From: JBCDCE01 sp039182515
Lineage (GTDB): Bacteria > Pseudomonadota > Alphaproteobacteria > Rhodobacterales > Rhodobacteraceae
Direction of reading: 5' to 3'
Length of the DNA: 64,000 nt
Assembly: GCA_039182515.1 (NCBI GenBank)
Contig: JBCDCE010000004.1
Location: 22,968 to 86,967 of the forward strand
In this document: positions 8,772-17,796 of the stretch, piece after piece
Numbering within the stretch: position 1 is the first letter of the stretch
How the letters are laid out: the number at the start of each line of letters is the position of its first letter
Notes under the pieces: generated by a model
The model's database searches: none
What the model was told of the DNA's origin: nothing
Seen by the model: only the letters and a program-made list of their open reading frames with translations
Position numbers and translations under genes: made by a program

Positions 8772-11594
8772 ATGTCAAAGAAAATGCTAATAGACGCCAC
8801 GCACGCGGAAGAAACCCGCGTTGTGGTGGTAGATGGGAATAAAGTCGAAGAATTCGACTTTGAATCGGAGAACAAACGACAGCTTGCAGGCAACATATAT
8901 CTGGCAAAAGTCACCCGCGTAGAGCCTTCGCTCCAAGCGGCTTTCGTTGATTATGGTGGCAATCGCCACGGCTTCCTGGCTTTCAGTGAAATTCACCCAC
9001 ATTACTATCAAATCCCAGTCGCGGATCAGGAAGCTTTGCTGGCCGAAGAAAAAGCCTATGCAGAAGCCCAACGCGACGCCGAAGAGCAAGAAGACAAACC
9101 CAAACAACCCAAACGCCGCCGCAGAGGTGGTCGTTCCAAGGCCGCTGCTGCCCAAAACGACGACATGGTCGCCACAAGCGAACCTACCGTCGAAGAGGGT
9201 GTGTCCGGTATGGAGACCATTGATTTGGGCTCCGACGATGGCGCACCCCTCGATTTAGACGAAGGTCAGTCGGGCGAAGAAGCACCCGTTGAAGCGCAAG
9301 CTGAAGCTCCCGAAGAAGCGCCTGCGCCGGAAGCGGCTGGAGCTGCGCCGGAAGTAGAAGACGTCGCGGAAGCGCCTGCTGCTGAGGAGAGCGCCTCGAG
9401 CGACGCCGGGGACGACGCTGAAGGCGATTCAGACGCTGAGGCCTCAGACGAAACGACAGAAGACGACACAACGGAAGACGATACAACAGACAACGGAATT
9501 GAATCCGTTGCTGAGGAAGACGACAGCGAAGAGGTGCGCCCGGTGCGCAAACCGCGTCCGCGTCGCTACAAGATCCAAGAGGTTATCAAAGTTCGCCAGA
9601 TCCTGCTTGTGCAGGTCGTCAAAGAAGAGCGTGGCAACAAAGGTGCGGCGCTTACGACTTACCTGAGCCTTGCGGGCCGCTATTGCGTTTTGATGCCCAA
9701 CACCGCGCGTGGTGGCGGCATCTCGCGCAAGATCACCAACGCCGCAGACCGTAAGAAACTTAAAGAGATCGCGCATGAAATTGAAGTGCCTGAAGGCGTC
9801 GGGCTGATTGTCCGCACCGCAGGTGCCAAGCGCACGAAATCTGAGATAAAACGCGACTACGAATACCTTCAGCGGCTTTGGGAACAGATCCGCGAGCTGA
9901 CCCTCAAATCCATCGCACCGGCGAAGATTTACGAGGAAGGCAACCTGATCAAACGCTCGATCCGCGACCTGTACAATCGCGATATCGAAGAAGTGCTTGT
10001 TGAGGGTGCAGAGGGCCATCGCTCAGCCAAAGACTTCATGAAAATGATCATGCCGAGTCACGCCAAAAACGTGAAGCTCTACGAGGATCCGCTTCCTTTG
10101 TTCGCGCGTTTCCAAGTGGAAAGCTACCTCGCGGGCATGTTTAACCCAACCGTTCAGCTGAAATCCGGTGGCTACATTGTAATCGGCATCACCGAAGCGC
10201 TTGTGGCGGTGGATGTGAACTCAGGGCGCGCCACCAAAGAAGGTTCCATCGAGGAAACGGCGCTCAAAACGAACTTGGAAGCGGCTGAGGAAGTCGCGCG
10301 GCAAGTGCGTTTGCGCGACCTGGCCGGTCTCATCGTGATCGACTTCATCGATATGGATGAGCGCAAGAACAACGCCGCCGTTGAAAAGCGCATCAAAGAC
10401 AAGCTCAAGACCGATCGCGCGCGGATCCAAGTGGGCCGGATCTCCGGCTTTGGCTTGATGGAAATGAGCCGTCAGCGCTTGCGCCCAGGCATGCTCGAGG
10501 CCACAACGCAGCCATGCCCGTCGTGCCACGGCACAGGGCTTATCCGATCAGACGACAGCATGGGGCTCTCGATCCTGCGCCATCTCGAAGAAGAGGGCGT
10601 GCGGGGTCGTTCTAAAGAAGTGTTGATCACAGCGCCGGTACAGATCGCCAACTTCTTGATGAATCAAAAGCGCGAGCACATCGCGCATATTGAGGCGCGC
10701 TATGGTCTGTCCATCCGAGTGGAAGGGGATCCCCATTTGGTGAGCCCGGATTTCACCATGGAGAAGTTCAAAACAGCGACGCGGGTGGTGAAAAAGGCCT
10801 CCGCAGCCGTTGTTTCTGTTGATGCGGCGATGATGGAAGAACTCGACGCTGAGATCGAAGCGGAAGAGGCCGAAGCCGCGAGCAATGTGCCCTCTGATGA
10901 GGGCGAAGACACACAAGCACAGCCCAAAAAGCGGCGCCGTCGGCGTCGGCGTCGTCGGGGCGGTGGCTCAGATGCGGACGGTCAACAGCAGGGCCAATCT
11001 GACAACCAGTCGGAAAACCCGTCGGAAAATGATGGCAAAGCGTCCACGGACGCGCCAGCTGAGACACTCACGGAGTCGGCCGATGGGGACACGCAAAACG
11101 ACGCTTCTGCGGATCCCGTGGCTGAAGAAGCGCCTAAGCCCAAGCGGCGTCGGTCACGCAAGAAGCCAGTTGCTGAGGACGGTGCAGACTCTGAAGCGCA
11201 AACCGCTGAAGTGGACGGCAAAGCAGAGAGCGCAGCCGATCCTGAAGGTGAGGCAGAAGAGCCCAAACCCAAGCGCAAGCGGGCTCCGCGCAAGCGCAAA
11301 GCGGACGCGGTAAGCGAGGCAGTACCTGAGGCAAACGCAGAGGCGCCTTCGCAAGAAACCGAAGCGCCTCAAGCTGAAGAAAAGCCAAAACGCAAACGTG
11401 CGCCTCGTAAAAAAGCAGCGGCAGCAGCCGAAGCTCCGACTGAGTCGGCAAGTGAGGGCCCTGCAGAAACACCAGTCCTCGAAGTTGCCAGCGCTGAGAG
11501 CAGTGCAGAAACGACAACAGCACCTGCTTCGACAGAAGAAGAGGTCACCCCAAAACCACGACGCAAAGGCTGGTGGAACCTCAACCGCTCCTAA
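8772..11594 (+). CDS. rne: Ribonuclease E
   Basis: A 940-residue endoribonuclease that starts mRNA decay and processes structured RNAs, membrane- or degradosome-associated. The N-terminal catalytic half begins MSKKMLIDATHAEE and has the S1 domain (NIYLAKVTRVEPSLQAAFVDYG), which is interrupted by a ~180-residue acidic insert (about residues 85-265), a known feature of alphaproteobacterial RNase E. The DNase I-like and RNase H-like parts follow, with VAVDVNSGRA and the catalytic-site region IVIDFIDMD, and the zinc link CPSCHGTG (~581). The C-terminal 250 residues are low-complexity blocks of KPKRRR-type basic clusters alternating with acidic stretches, fitting RNA and partner binding. It ends with WWNLNRS. 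Confidence 0.97.
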   Translation: MSKKMLIDATHAEETRVVVVDGNKVEEFDFESENKRQLAGNIYLAKVTRVEPSLQAAFVDYGGNRHGFLAFSEIHPHYYQIPVADQEALLAEEKAYAEAQRDAEEQEDKPKQPKRRRRGGRSKAAAAQNDDMVATSEPTVEEGVSGMETIDLGSDDGAPLDLDEGQSGEEAPVEAQAEAPEEAPAPEAAGAAPEVEDVAEAPAAEESASSDAGDDAEGDSDAEASDETTEDDTTEDDTTDNGIESVAEEDDSEEVRPVRKPRPRRYKIQEVIKVRQILLVQVVKEERGNKGAALTTYLSLAGRYCVLMPNTARGGGISRKITNAADRKKLKEIAHEIEVPEGVGLIVRTAGAKRTKSEIKRDYEYLQRLWEQIRELTLKSIAPAKIYEEGNLIKRSIRDLYNRDIEEVLVEGAEGHRSAKDFMKMIMPSHAKNVKLYEDPLPLFARFQVESYLAGMFNPTVQLKSGGYIVIGITEALVAVDVNSGRATKEGSIEETALKTNLEAAEEVARQVRLRDLAGLIVIDFIDMDERKNNAAVEKRIKDKLKTDRARIQVGRISGFGLMEMSRQRLRPGMLEATTQPCPSCHGTGLIRSDDSMGLSILRHLEEEGVRGRSKEVLITAPVQIANFLMNQKREHIAHIEARYGLSIRVEGDPHLVSPDFTMEKFKTATRVVKKASAAVVSVDAAMMEELDAEIEAEEAEAASNVPSDEGEDTQAQPKKRRRRRRRRRGGGSDADGQQQGQSDNQSENPSENDGKASTDAPAETLTESADGDTQNDASADPVAEEAPKPKRRRSRKKPVAEDGADSEAQTAEVDGKAESAADPEGEAEEPKPKRKRAPRKRKADAVSEAVPEANAEAPSQETEAPQAEEKPKRKRAPRKKAAAAAEAPTESASEGPAETPVLEVASAESSAETTTAPASTEEEVTPKPRRKGWWNLNRS

Positions 11595-11614
11595 AGTGCG
11601 CTTGAAAAACAAAT

Positions 11615-11655
11615 CTCCAGATCTGGCATATTTCCGGGTCTGGAGCGTCTTTTTC
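11615..11655 (+). terminator. Rho-independent terminator of rne
   Basis: Stem CTCCAGAT (11615-11622) pairs with GTCTGGAG (11638-11645) with one G-T pair, followed by CGTCTTTTTCT. It lies 20 bases after the rne stop codon. Confidence 0.8.
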
Positions 11656-11708
11656 TAGAGTCTTATCCATTAAATTTGCAAAGAACGTTCTAAGCACAAA
11701 GACCTGTA

Positions 11709-11757
11709 CCCGACCGCGGGCGTTGGGCTGCAAGCCCCCGCCCAGGGGGCGGTCGGG
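11709..11757. other. Compound GC-rich hairpin between rne and tusA
   Basis: The outer arms CCCGACCGC (11709-11717) and GCGGTCGGG (11749-11757) are perfectly complementary. Inside them GGGCG/CGCCC and GGGCT/AGCCC pair around a GCA loop, giving a nearly continuous long hairpin. It has no T-tract on either strand. It could be an RNA-stability or termination element for tusA, or a repetitive palindromic element; only one copy is seen here. Confidence 0.5.
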
Positions 11758-11826
11758 GGCTGGTCGGCTTCGCCTCCTGGGAAGGGTTGGTGAACACGAC
11801 GATTCAGGTTTTCCTGGGACAGCCCT

Positions 11827-12096
11827 CTATTTGGCAGGCGCGGCTTTTTGAATGAGGTAAATTTGAACTTGGCGATCCGCCATGTTAACCTGTCGCATTT
11901 CTTCACTTTGATCCAAAAGCGTGTGGCCAGACTCAACGCAAAAATGCGGTATATCGACAAGCGCTGCGGGGTCATCCACTTCCACGCGCAGCACGTCACC
12001 CGGCTTTAGTTTTTCGAGCCGCTTACGCGCTTTCAAAACCGGAAGCGGGCACAAGAGCCCGATGGCGTCGAGCGTGAGGAGATCTGCGTCTGTCAT
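11827..12096 (-). CDS. TusA-family sulfur carrier protein
   Basis: An 89-residue small protein with the signature LLCPLPVLKARKRL; the sulfur-carrying cysteine is Cys16. TusA-type proteins pass persulfide sulfur to tRNA thiolation, molybdenum cofactor or sulfur-oxidation systems. The core LKPGDVLRVEVDDPAALVDI and the terminal QIYLIQKA match the two-layer fold. The start MTDADLLTLDAIG is chosen because family members begin close to that point; an upstream ATG at 12135 would add 13 residues, and neither start has a clear ribosome site. Confidence 0.85.
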   Translation of the reverse strand: MTDADLLTLDAIGLLCPLPVLKARKRLEKLKPGDVLRVEVDDPAALVDIPHFCVESGHTLLDQSEEMRQVNMADRQVQIYLIQKAAPAK

Positions 12097-12306
12097 AAAG
12101 GGGAGGTAGGGCCCGCGCGCCGCTTTGTCCATCATCCGCGTGCGTGCTACGCGCGTATTTCGCGGTGAACAATCGCCAAGTCAGCGCCGCAAAACTGTTA
12201 CACTTTGTCCACGGCAATGTGAGAGCTAGAGAGATGACCTGTGAGCCATGTCCCTGTATGGGTGGTCTATGGCGGGGGCTGACCTGGGCCCGTAAGGAGA
12301 CGGTGC

Positions 12307-13059
12307 GTGTTTGATATATCTGTTCTGGACGTGACGCTATTGCCCGCGTTGGGGCTCGCTCTCATTGCGGGACTTGTCTCTTTTCTAAGCCCTTGCGTCT
12401 TGCCGATTGTGCCGCCCTATCTCGCCTATATGAGCGGTGTATCCGTTTCCGATATGCAAGAAGACCAAAGCGCTCGGCGCAAAGCGTTGGGGACAGCACT
12501 CTTCTTCGTGATGGGGCTGTCCACTGTCTTTTTGATCTTAGGCTTCACAACCTCGCTCTTGGGGCAGTTCTTCCTTCAAAATCAAAACTGGTTTGTGATT
12601 GGCTCTGGCGTGGTGATCATTGTCTTTGGCCTGCACTTTCTCGGGGTCTTTCGCATTGGGTTTCTCGACCAAGAAGCCCGGCTAGACGTGGGGGACCGCG
12701 GCGGCAGCTCGCTGGGTGCTTATGTTTTGGGCTTGGCTTTTGCTTTTGGTTGGACGCCTTGCATCGGCCCGCAACTCGGAGCGATCCTCTCCCTTGCCGC
12801 GTCTGAAGCAGACGCACTGCGCGGCACAACATTGCTCGCATTTTACGCCCTTGGTCTTGGGGTCCCGTTTTTGTTGGTGGCGTTTTTCTTGCCGCATCTC
12901 ACGGGCGTTATGGTTTGGATGAAGCGCCATATGCGCAGCGTTGAGCGTGCCATGGGCGCGCTCTTGCTTCTTGTTGGCGTGATGATGGTCACAGGGTATT
13001 TCACAGCCTTTAGCTGGTGGCTTTTGGAGCAGTTCCCGGCGATGCAATACTTGGGCTAG
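12307..13059 (+). CDS. ccdA: Cytochrome c biogenesis protein CcdA
   Basis: A 250-residue integral membrane protein with six predicted membrane segments. It moves electrons from thioredoxin across the membrane to reduce apocytochrome c thiols. The two reactive cysteines are Cys30 (FLSPCVLPIVPPYL) and Cys152 (GWTPCIGPQLGA), in the expected positions in TM1 and TM4. GTG 12307 has AAGGAGA seven bases upstream. It is divergent from tusA. Confidence 0.93.
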   Translation: MFDISVLDVTLLPALGLALIAGLVSFLSPCVLPIVPPYLAYMSGVSVSDMQEDQSARRKALGTALFFVMGLSTVFLILGFTTSLLGQFFLQNQNWFVIGSGVVIIVFGLHFLGVFRIGFLDQEARLDVGDRGGSSLGAYVLGLAFAFGWTPCIGPQLGAILSLAASEADALRGTTLLAFYALGLGVPFLLVAFFLPHLTGVMVWMKRHMRSVERAMGALLLLVGVMMVTGYFTAFSWWLLEQFPAMQYLG

Positions 13060-13167
13060 CTGACCGTTCCACAGCATAGGCCGCAGTTTGTGAGACTGGG
13101 CTTATGTTTGCCACAAAAGCGCGCTAGGGTTGATCTCGAGCAGATCTAAAGAGATGAGGCCGCCCCA

Positions 13168-14385
13168 ATGCCGGGCTCCGTGCGCAAACGACAGGTTTTC
13201 TATCTGCCGGGCTACGATCCCTTTCCGCCCCGGCGCTACCGCGAGCTCTATCGCAAAGAAGCTGCACTGCAATCGCAAATCAGTGGCTATCAGATTGCGC
13301 TGTCGCCTCGGGAAAAGCGGGGCGATGGCTTTGGTTGGAACGTTAGGGCCACAATCGAAGGTCGTGACGTTGTCACGGAATTCACTGTGCTCGAATGGTC
13401 CGACATCGTGCAGTTCAGCATGGCGAGCGGCATTCTTGGCACCTATGCGCAGATGCTGCGCACAGCTTGGGTCTATATTGGATCAGGAAGCCTGCGCTGC
13501 TTGATGCGGCTGCGCAAAGGCCCTGTGATTGCTGCGCTCTATCCGATTGTGGTTTTGACGCTGCAAGCTTTGACGGCGATTTTGGCGGTCTTTGCGATGC
13601 GTTGGGCAAGTATCGTTTTGCTTCCCTTTCCGGGCGCGGGTTGGTTGGGCATAGGCTTTGGACTTTTGGTCGGCTGGTCCATCTTGCGTCTCTTTCGACG
13701 CTATGATGCTAAGTTTTTCGCCTACTATCTGATGCACGACTATGCTCATGGGGCAGCCACGTGCGGCGCGCTTGATCCAGCTTTGGCTGGGCGTTTGCAG
13801 CGGTTCCAAGAGCTTATTGCGAACGCGCTGAAAAACGAGGTGGATGAGGTCTTGGTTGTTGGACATTCGTCCGGCGCACATTTGGGGGTCACGGTTTTGG
13901 CAGACTTGATCCGGGCGCAAGCGGCGCCAGAGGAGGGCCCGAAGCTTTCCTTTTTGTCCCTAGGGCAAGTTGTGCCCATGGTCTCTTTTTTGCCAGGTGC
14001 TTGGCAGCTACGGAGAGATTTGGCCTTTTTGAGCATGCAACGGGGGCTCACGTGGATCGATATCACAGCGCCAGGGGATGGCTGCGCCTTTGCGCTTTGT
14101 GATCCGGTTTCGGTCTCAGGTGTAGCGCCTGTAGGCAAACGCTGGCCGATTGTCTTTTCGGCCGCGTTTTCCCAAACACTTTCCCCAGCCCGCTGGCGCG
14201 CGCTCAAACGGCGGTACTTCCGGCTGCATTTTCAGTATCTTTGTGCCTTTGATCAGCCAAAAGACTACGACTATTTCCGGGTCACGGCAGGCCCTTTAAC
14301 TCTGTCAGAGCGCTACGGCACCCGAACACCTTCGAACTCTCGCATTGAAAGCCCAGTTTCAAAATACACTTCGGTGGTGCCATGA
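13168..14385 (+). CDS. Membrane protein with alpha/beta-hydrolase nucleophile elbow, function unknown
   Basis: 405 residues. It begins RQVFYLPGYDPFPPRRYRELY, has two adjacent hydrophobic segments near residues 115-175, and a C-terminal part with VLVVGHSSGAHLGVTVLADL. GHSSG is the serine nucleophile elbow of lipases and esterases. The cytosolic part ends with DQPKDYDYFRVTAG. The substrate is unknown. Its stop overlaps the start of the P450 gene (ATGA), so the two are translated together and may act on the same lipid-like substrate; that is inference. Confidence 0.75.
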   Translation: MPGSVRKRQVFYLPGYDPFPPRRYRELYRKEAALQSQISGYQIALSPREKRGDGFGWNVRATIEGRDVVTEFTVLEWSDIVQFSMASGILGTYAQMLRTAWVYIGSGSLRCLMRLRKGPVIAALYPIVVLTLQALTAILAVFAMRWASIVLLPFPGAGWLGIGFGLLVGWSILRLFRRYDAKFFAYYLMHDYAHGAATCGALDPALAGRLQRFQELIANALKNEVDEVLVVGHSSGAHLGVTVLADLIRAQAAPEEGPKLSFLSLGQVVPMVSFLPGAWQLRRDLAFLSMQRGLTWIDITAPGDGCAFALCDPVSVSGVAPVGKRWPIVFSAAFSQTLSPARWRALKRRYFRLHFQYLCAFDQPKDYDYFRVTAGPLTLSERYGTRTPSNSRIESPVSKYTSVVP

Positions 14386-15719
14386 TTGCGCCTAAGCCCG
14401 AGCCACGCGCTGAGAAAGTTTCGCTATGGCGGTATTTTAGGCTCTTTCGCCAAGATATTCTAAGCGCCCAACCTGAACGGCTCTATACGGCTAAAATGGC
14501 CGTGTTCAAAACGCCGTTCTTTCGCAGCTTTATGATCAACGAGCCGGACTTGATCGCGGAAGTGCTCAAAGCGCGGCCCGATGATTTTCCCAAATCCGAA
14601 CGGATTGGCGAGGGGTTGCGCCCGCTTTTGGGCAAGTCGGTCTTTTTGACGAATGGCGAGACTTGGAAAGCTCAACGGCGTATTATTGATCCGGCTTTTG
14701 AGGGAGGGCGGATAAAGGCGGCCTATCCAGCCATGTTTGAAGCCGCAGAGCGCGCTGTGGTTGCTCTTCAAGGGAAAAGTAAGATCGATATAGAGCGCCA
14801 CGCCAGCCAAGCGGCGGCTGACGTCATTTTTCGAACGCTCTTTTCCATGCCCATCGAAGATCGGGTCGCAAGCGAGGTCTACGCGGCTTTCCAGGCGCAT
14901 CAGCGCGCGCAACCCATCCTGAATTTAGCGGCTTTTGTACCATTGCCCGCCTGGATGCCGCGCCCGCGCCGCAAGGAAGTTCGGCAAACGGCTCAAATAA
15001 TCCGACGGCTCATTGCTCAACTATGTGATGAGCGAGCCGCTGAGATCAAAGCCAATCGCGCGCCAGCAGATCTGGCAACAAAGATCATGACAACGCCAGA
15101 TCCCCAAACCGGCCGGTGCTTTGAAACGCAGGAGATGATCGACCAAGTGGCGATCTTCTTTCTCGCAGGTCACGAAACGAGCGCATCAGCTCTGGCGTGG
15201 TCGCTTTATCTGTTGGCTGCTTCGCCCGATTGGCAAGACGAGGTGGCGAGCGAGGTTTCTGGGGTAGATTTGAGCGACTTTTCAGAGCTTTCCAAGTTGA
15301 AGCTCACGCACAATGTGTTTCGGGAAGCTCTACGTCTTTATCCTCCTGTTCCGATGATGGTGCGCGCGGCGCAACAAACTGAACACTTCCGAAAATGCGA
15401 TATTAAACCTGGCGATCAAATTGTGATTAGCCCTTGGCACTTACATCGAAACGGGCGGTATTGGGATACGCCTGACCACTTCGATCCAAGCCGTTGGGAT
15501 GTGACATCGAGGTGCCCGCGTGAGGCTTACAAGCCATTTTCTAGTGGACCTCGGGTTTGTCCAGGGGCAGGGTTTGCGATGGTGGAAGGCCCACTTTTGC
15601 TGGCGCGCTTGGTGCAAAGTTATCGATTTGAACCTTGTAATACGCCTGTTCCTGTTGCGCATTTGACAGTGCGTTCTAGAGACGGAATTGCGTTGAAAGT
15701 GTCGGCCCGCGACCGATAG
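14382..15719 (+). CDS. Cytochrome P450
   Basis: A 445-residue soluble haem monooxygenase. The axial ligand is Cys393 in FSSGPRVCPGAGFAMVEG; the I-helix oxygen-activation motif is AGHETSAS (~261-268) and the K-helix ExxR is EALR (~315-318), with PERF-region FDPSRWD. No electron-transfer partner lies beside it. It overlaps the upstream hydrolase-like gene by four bases. The overall look is that of the CYP102/CYP4-like group of fatty-acid-type enzymes, but subfamily and substrate cannot be assigned. Confidence 0.93.
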   Translation: MIAPKPEPRAEKVSLWRYFRLFRQDILSAQPERLYTAKMAVFKTPFFRSFMINEPDLIAEVLKARPDDFPKSERIGEGLRPLLGKSVFLTNGETWKAQRRIIDPAFEGGRIKAAYPAMFEAAERAVVALQGKSKIDIERHASQAAADVIFRTLFSMPIEDRVASEVYAAFQAHQRAQPILNLAAFVPLPAWMPRPRRKEVRQTAQIIRRLIAQLCDERAAEIKANRAPADLATKIMTTPDPQTGRCFETQEMIDQVAIFFLAGHETSASALAWSLYLLAASPDWQDEVASEVSGVDLSDFSELSKLKLTHNVFREALRLYPPVPMMVRAAQQTEHFRKCDIKPGDQIVISPWHLHRNGRYWDTPDHFDPSRWDVTSRCPREAYKPFSSGPRVCPGAGFAMVEGPLLLARLVQSYRFEPCNTPVPVAHLTVRSRDGIALKVSARDR

Positions 15720-15883
15720 CGCGCTTTGATAAGGCGATATTAAAGTTCCCCCTCCCTACCGCCCTTAATCATGGGGCGTGTCGCTTAAGGTGGAATGAAG
15801 TTTTGGATGCAGAGTGCTTAAAAATCTTCGAGAATTATACTCGATGCACCGGTCTTAGCACTGGACGGCTGTTGGAAACTCGT

Positions 15884-16123
15884 TCAATTGCCAGAATCCT
15901 GTTTTTTGGCTCGGGCCTGTAAGTCTCGCAAAACAAAAACCCGAATAGCCGACGCAAGCCCGGCGTCCAGCCCGCGCTCGGCATCAATTTCAGCGGCCAA
16001 AGCATTGATCGCCTTCCCATTCTTTCGAGCCAGGTCTTTGAAAGCTTGCCAAAACTCATCCTCAAGCGTGACGCTCGTGCGGTGCCCTTTTAGGGTCAGG
16101 GATCTCTTGACGGGACGCTTCAT
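15884..16123 (-). CDS. Ribbon-helix-helix domain protein
   Basis: A 79-residue basic protein: MKRPVKRSLTLKGHRTSV is the DNA-contacting strand, and LEDEFWQAFKDLARKNGKAI plus IRVFVLRDLQ form the helices of the RHH fold. Family members are small regulators of unknown targets. The start is the ATG at 16123, 10 bp after the DUF4169 gene stop; a longer frame to 16225 lies inside that gene. It is the last gene of the fumC operon. Confidence 0.85.
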   Translation of the reverse strand: MKRPVKRSLTLKGHRTSVTLEDEFWQAFKDLARKNGKAINALAAEIDAERGLDAGLASAIRVFVLRDLQARAKKQDSGN

Positions 16124-16133
16124 ATCAGTGCGG

Positions 16134-16310
16134 TCATTCTGGCGCGCGTTTGTGTTGATCAAGCGTCTCTTTGGCCTTTTGGCGCTCCGCCTTCTCAAGC
16201 TCTTTTTGCGCTTTGGTCCGCCCAAACTCAGCCGCGCGCTGCGTGCCTTTGGCTGCTTTGTCCGCGCGGCTGCGGGCCTTTTTGGCTTGGCGGAGGTTAA
16301 TTACGCTCAC
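16134..16310 (-). CDS. DUF4169 family small protein
   Basis: A 58-residue, lysine/arginine/glutamate-rich helical protein that starts MSVINLRQAKKARSRADKAA and ends LDQHKRAPE. The beginning NLRQARKAKAR is the DUF4169 hallmark. It starts with GTG that overlaps the fumC stop (GTGA) and is followed 10 bp later by the RHH gene, so all three form one operon. The function is unknown; charge composition suggests nucleic-acid or ribosome contact, which is inference. Confidence 0.85.
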   Translation of the reverse strand: MSVINLRQAKKARSRADKAAKGTQRAAEFGRTKAQKELEKAERQKAKETLDQHKRAPE

Positions 16311-17707
16311 TTTGGGCCAATCATTTGCTCAGGCCGGACGACACGATCGAAGGTGGCCTCGTCCACAAACCCGAGCTTTACCGCTTCTTCGCGCAAGGTG
16401 GTGCCGTTCTTGTGGGCGGTTTTGGCAACCGTGGTGGCGTTGTCATAGCCGATCTCAGGGGCAAGCGCTGTGACCAACATGAGGCTTTCGCGCATGAGCT
16501 GGTCAATGCGGGTCTCGTTGGCCTCAAGACCTGCAACGCAATTGTCGTTGAATGCCGTTGCCGCGTCACCCAAGAGCTGCATGGATTGCAGTACATTGTA
16601 GGCCATCATGGGTTTGTAGACGTTCAACTCGAAATGTCCTTGCGAGCCTGCAAAGCCGACGGCTGCGTCGTTGCCCATCACATGGGCACAGACTTGTGTG
16701 AGCGCTTCGCACTGCGTGGGGTTCACTTTGCCCGGCATAATGGACGAGCCTGGCTCATTTTCTGGCAAGCTCAATTCGCCCAATCCGCAGCGTGGACCAG
16801 AGCCCAAAAGGCGCACATCATTTGCGATCTTGAAAAGGCTCGCGGCGACCGTTTTGAGCGCACCAGACATCTCTACCAGCGCATCATGGGCGGCCAAAGC
16901 CTCAAACTTATTAGGGGCTGTCACAAAGGGCAGGCCGGTGATTTCAGCCATGTTCTTCGAGACCATCTCTCCCCAGCCTTTGGGCGTGTTGAGCCCCGTG
17001 CCCACAGCTGTGCCACCCTGTGCCAACTCATAGATGCGCGGCAAAGCGGCTTTCACACGGGCAATGCCCATGGCGACCTGATGCGCGTAGCCTGAAAACT
17101 CCTGGCCGAGCGTGAGCGGTGTGGCGTCCATGGTATGTGTGCGGCCAATTTTGATGATCTCAGCAAAGGCCTTTGATTTCGCTTCAAGCGTTGCATGCAA
17201 GAGCGCCAGCCCCGGCAAGAGCACGTCATGAGCAGTGGTGGCCACGGCAATATGCATGGCTGTGGGGAAGGTGTCGTTTGAGCTTTGCCCCATGTTGCAA
17301 TGATCATTGGGATGCACAGGCGTTTTGGATCCCAGGGTGCCGCCCAATATTTCAATCGCGCGGTTTGAGACAACTTCGTTGGCGTTCATGTTGGATTGCG
17401 TGCCAGAGCCCGTTTGCCACACGACAAGTGGGAAGTGATCGTCGAGCTTGCCCGCCACCACTTCGCTTGCCGCAGAAATCATCGCGTCGGCTTTTTCGGC
17501 CTCTAGCTTGCCGAGCTCTTTGTTGGCCATCGCACAGGCCTGTTTGATCACACCCAATGCGCGGACAATGGCGATGGGTTGCTTCTCCCAGCCAATGGGG
17601 AAGTTCATGATTGAGCGTTGGGTTTGCGCGCCCCAGTATTTGTCGCTCGGCACCTCCAAGGGGCCAAAGCTGTCGGTTTCTGTGCGAGTGGGGTTTGCGG
17701 GGCTCAT
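16307..17707 (-). CDS. fumC: Class II fumarate hydratase
   Basis: A 466-residue homotetrameric TCA-cycle enzyme converting fumarate and malate, iron-independent. The fumarase/aspartase signature GSSIMPGKVNPTQ is present, with TGSGTQSNMNANEV and GRTHTMDATPLTLGQ for substrate binding. Length matches E. coli FumC. It heads an operon with DUF4169 and an RHH protein, an arrangement that I recognise as common in roseobacters. Confidence 0.97.
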   Translation of the reverse strand: MSPANPTRTETDSFGPLEVPSDKYWGAQTQRSIMNFPIGWEKQPIAIVRALGVIKQACAMANKELGKLEAEKADAMISAASEVVAGKLDDHFPLVVWQTGSGTQSNMNANEVVSNRAIEILGGTLGSKTPVHPNDHCNMGQSSNDTFPTAMHIAVATTAHDVLLPGLALLHATLEAKSKAFAEIIKIGRTHTMDATPLTLGQEFSGYAHQVAMGIARVKAALPRIYELAQGGTAVGTGLNTPKGWGEMVSKNMAEITGLPFVTAPNKFEALAAHDALVEMSGALKTVAASLFKIANDVRLLGSGPRCGLGELSLPENEPGSSIMPGKVNPTQCEALTQVCAHVMGNDAAVGFAGSQGHFELNVYKPMMAYNVLQSMQLLGDAATAFNDNCVAGLEANETRIDQLMRESLMLVTALAPEIGYDNATTVAKTAHKNGTTLREEAVKLGFVDEATFDRVVRPEQMIGPK

Positions 17708-17796
17708 GTGGGGCTCTCCTAATCAACGTGTGTGCTGATTAGAGGTTTGCACCGCTTGGGGCAATTGGCTCAAAGCGCATTTCTGCGAGTAGGAGC

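Noticed and set aside
9025..9560. Frameshift or foreign insert in rne
   Set aside because: The acidic low-complexity segment keeps the frame, and such an insert in the S1 domain is normal for alphaproteobacterial RNase E.
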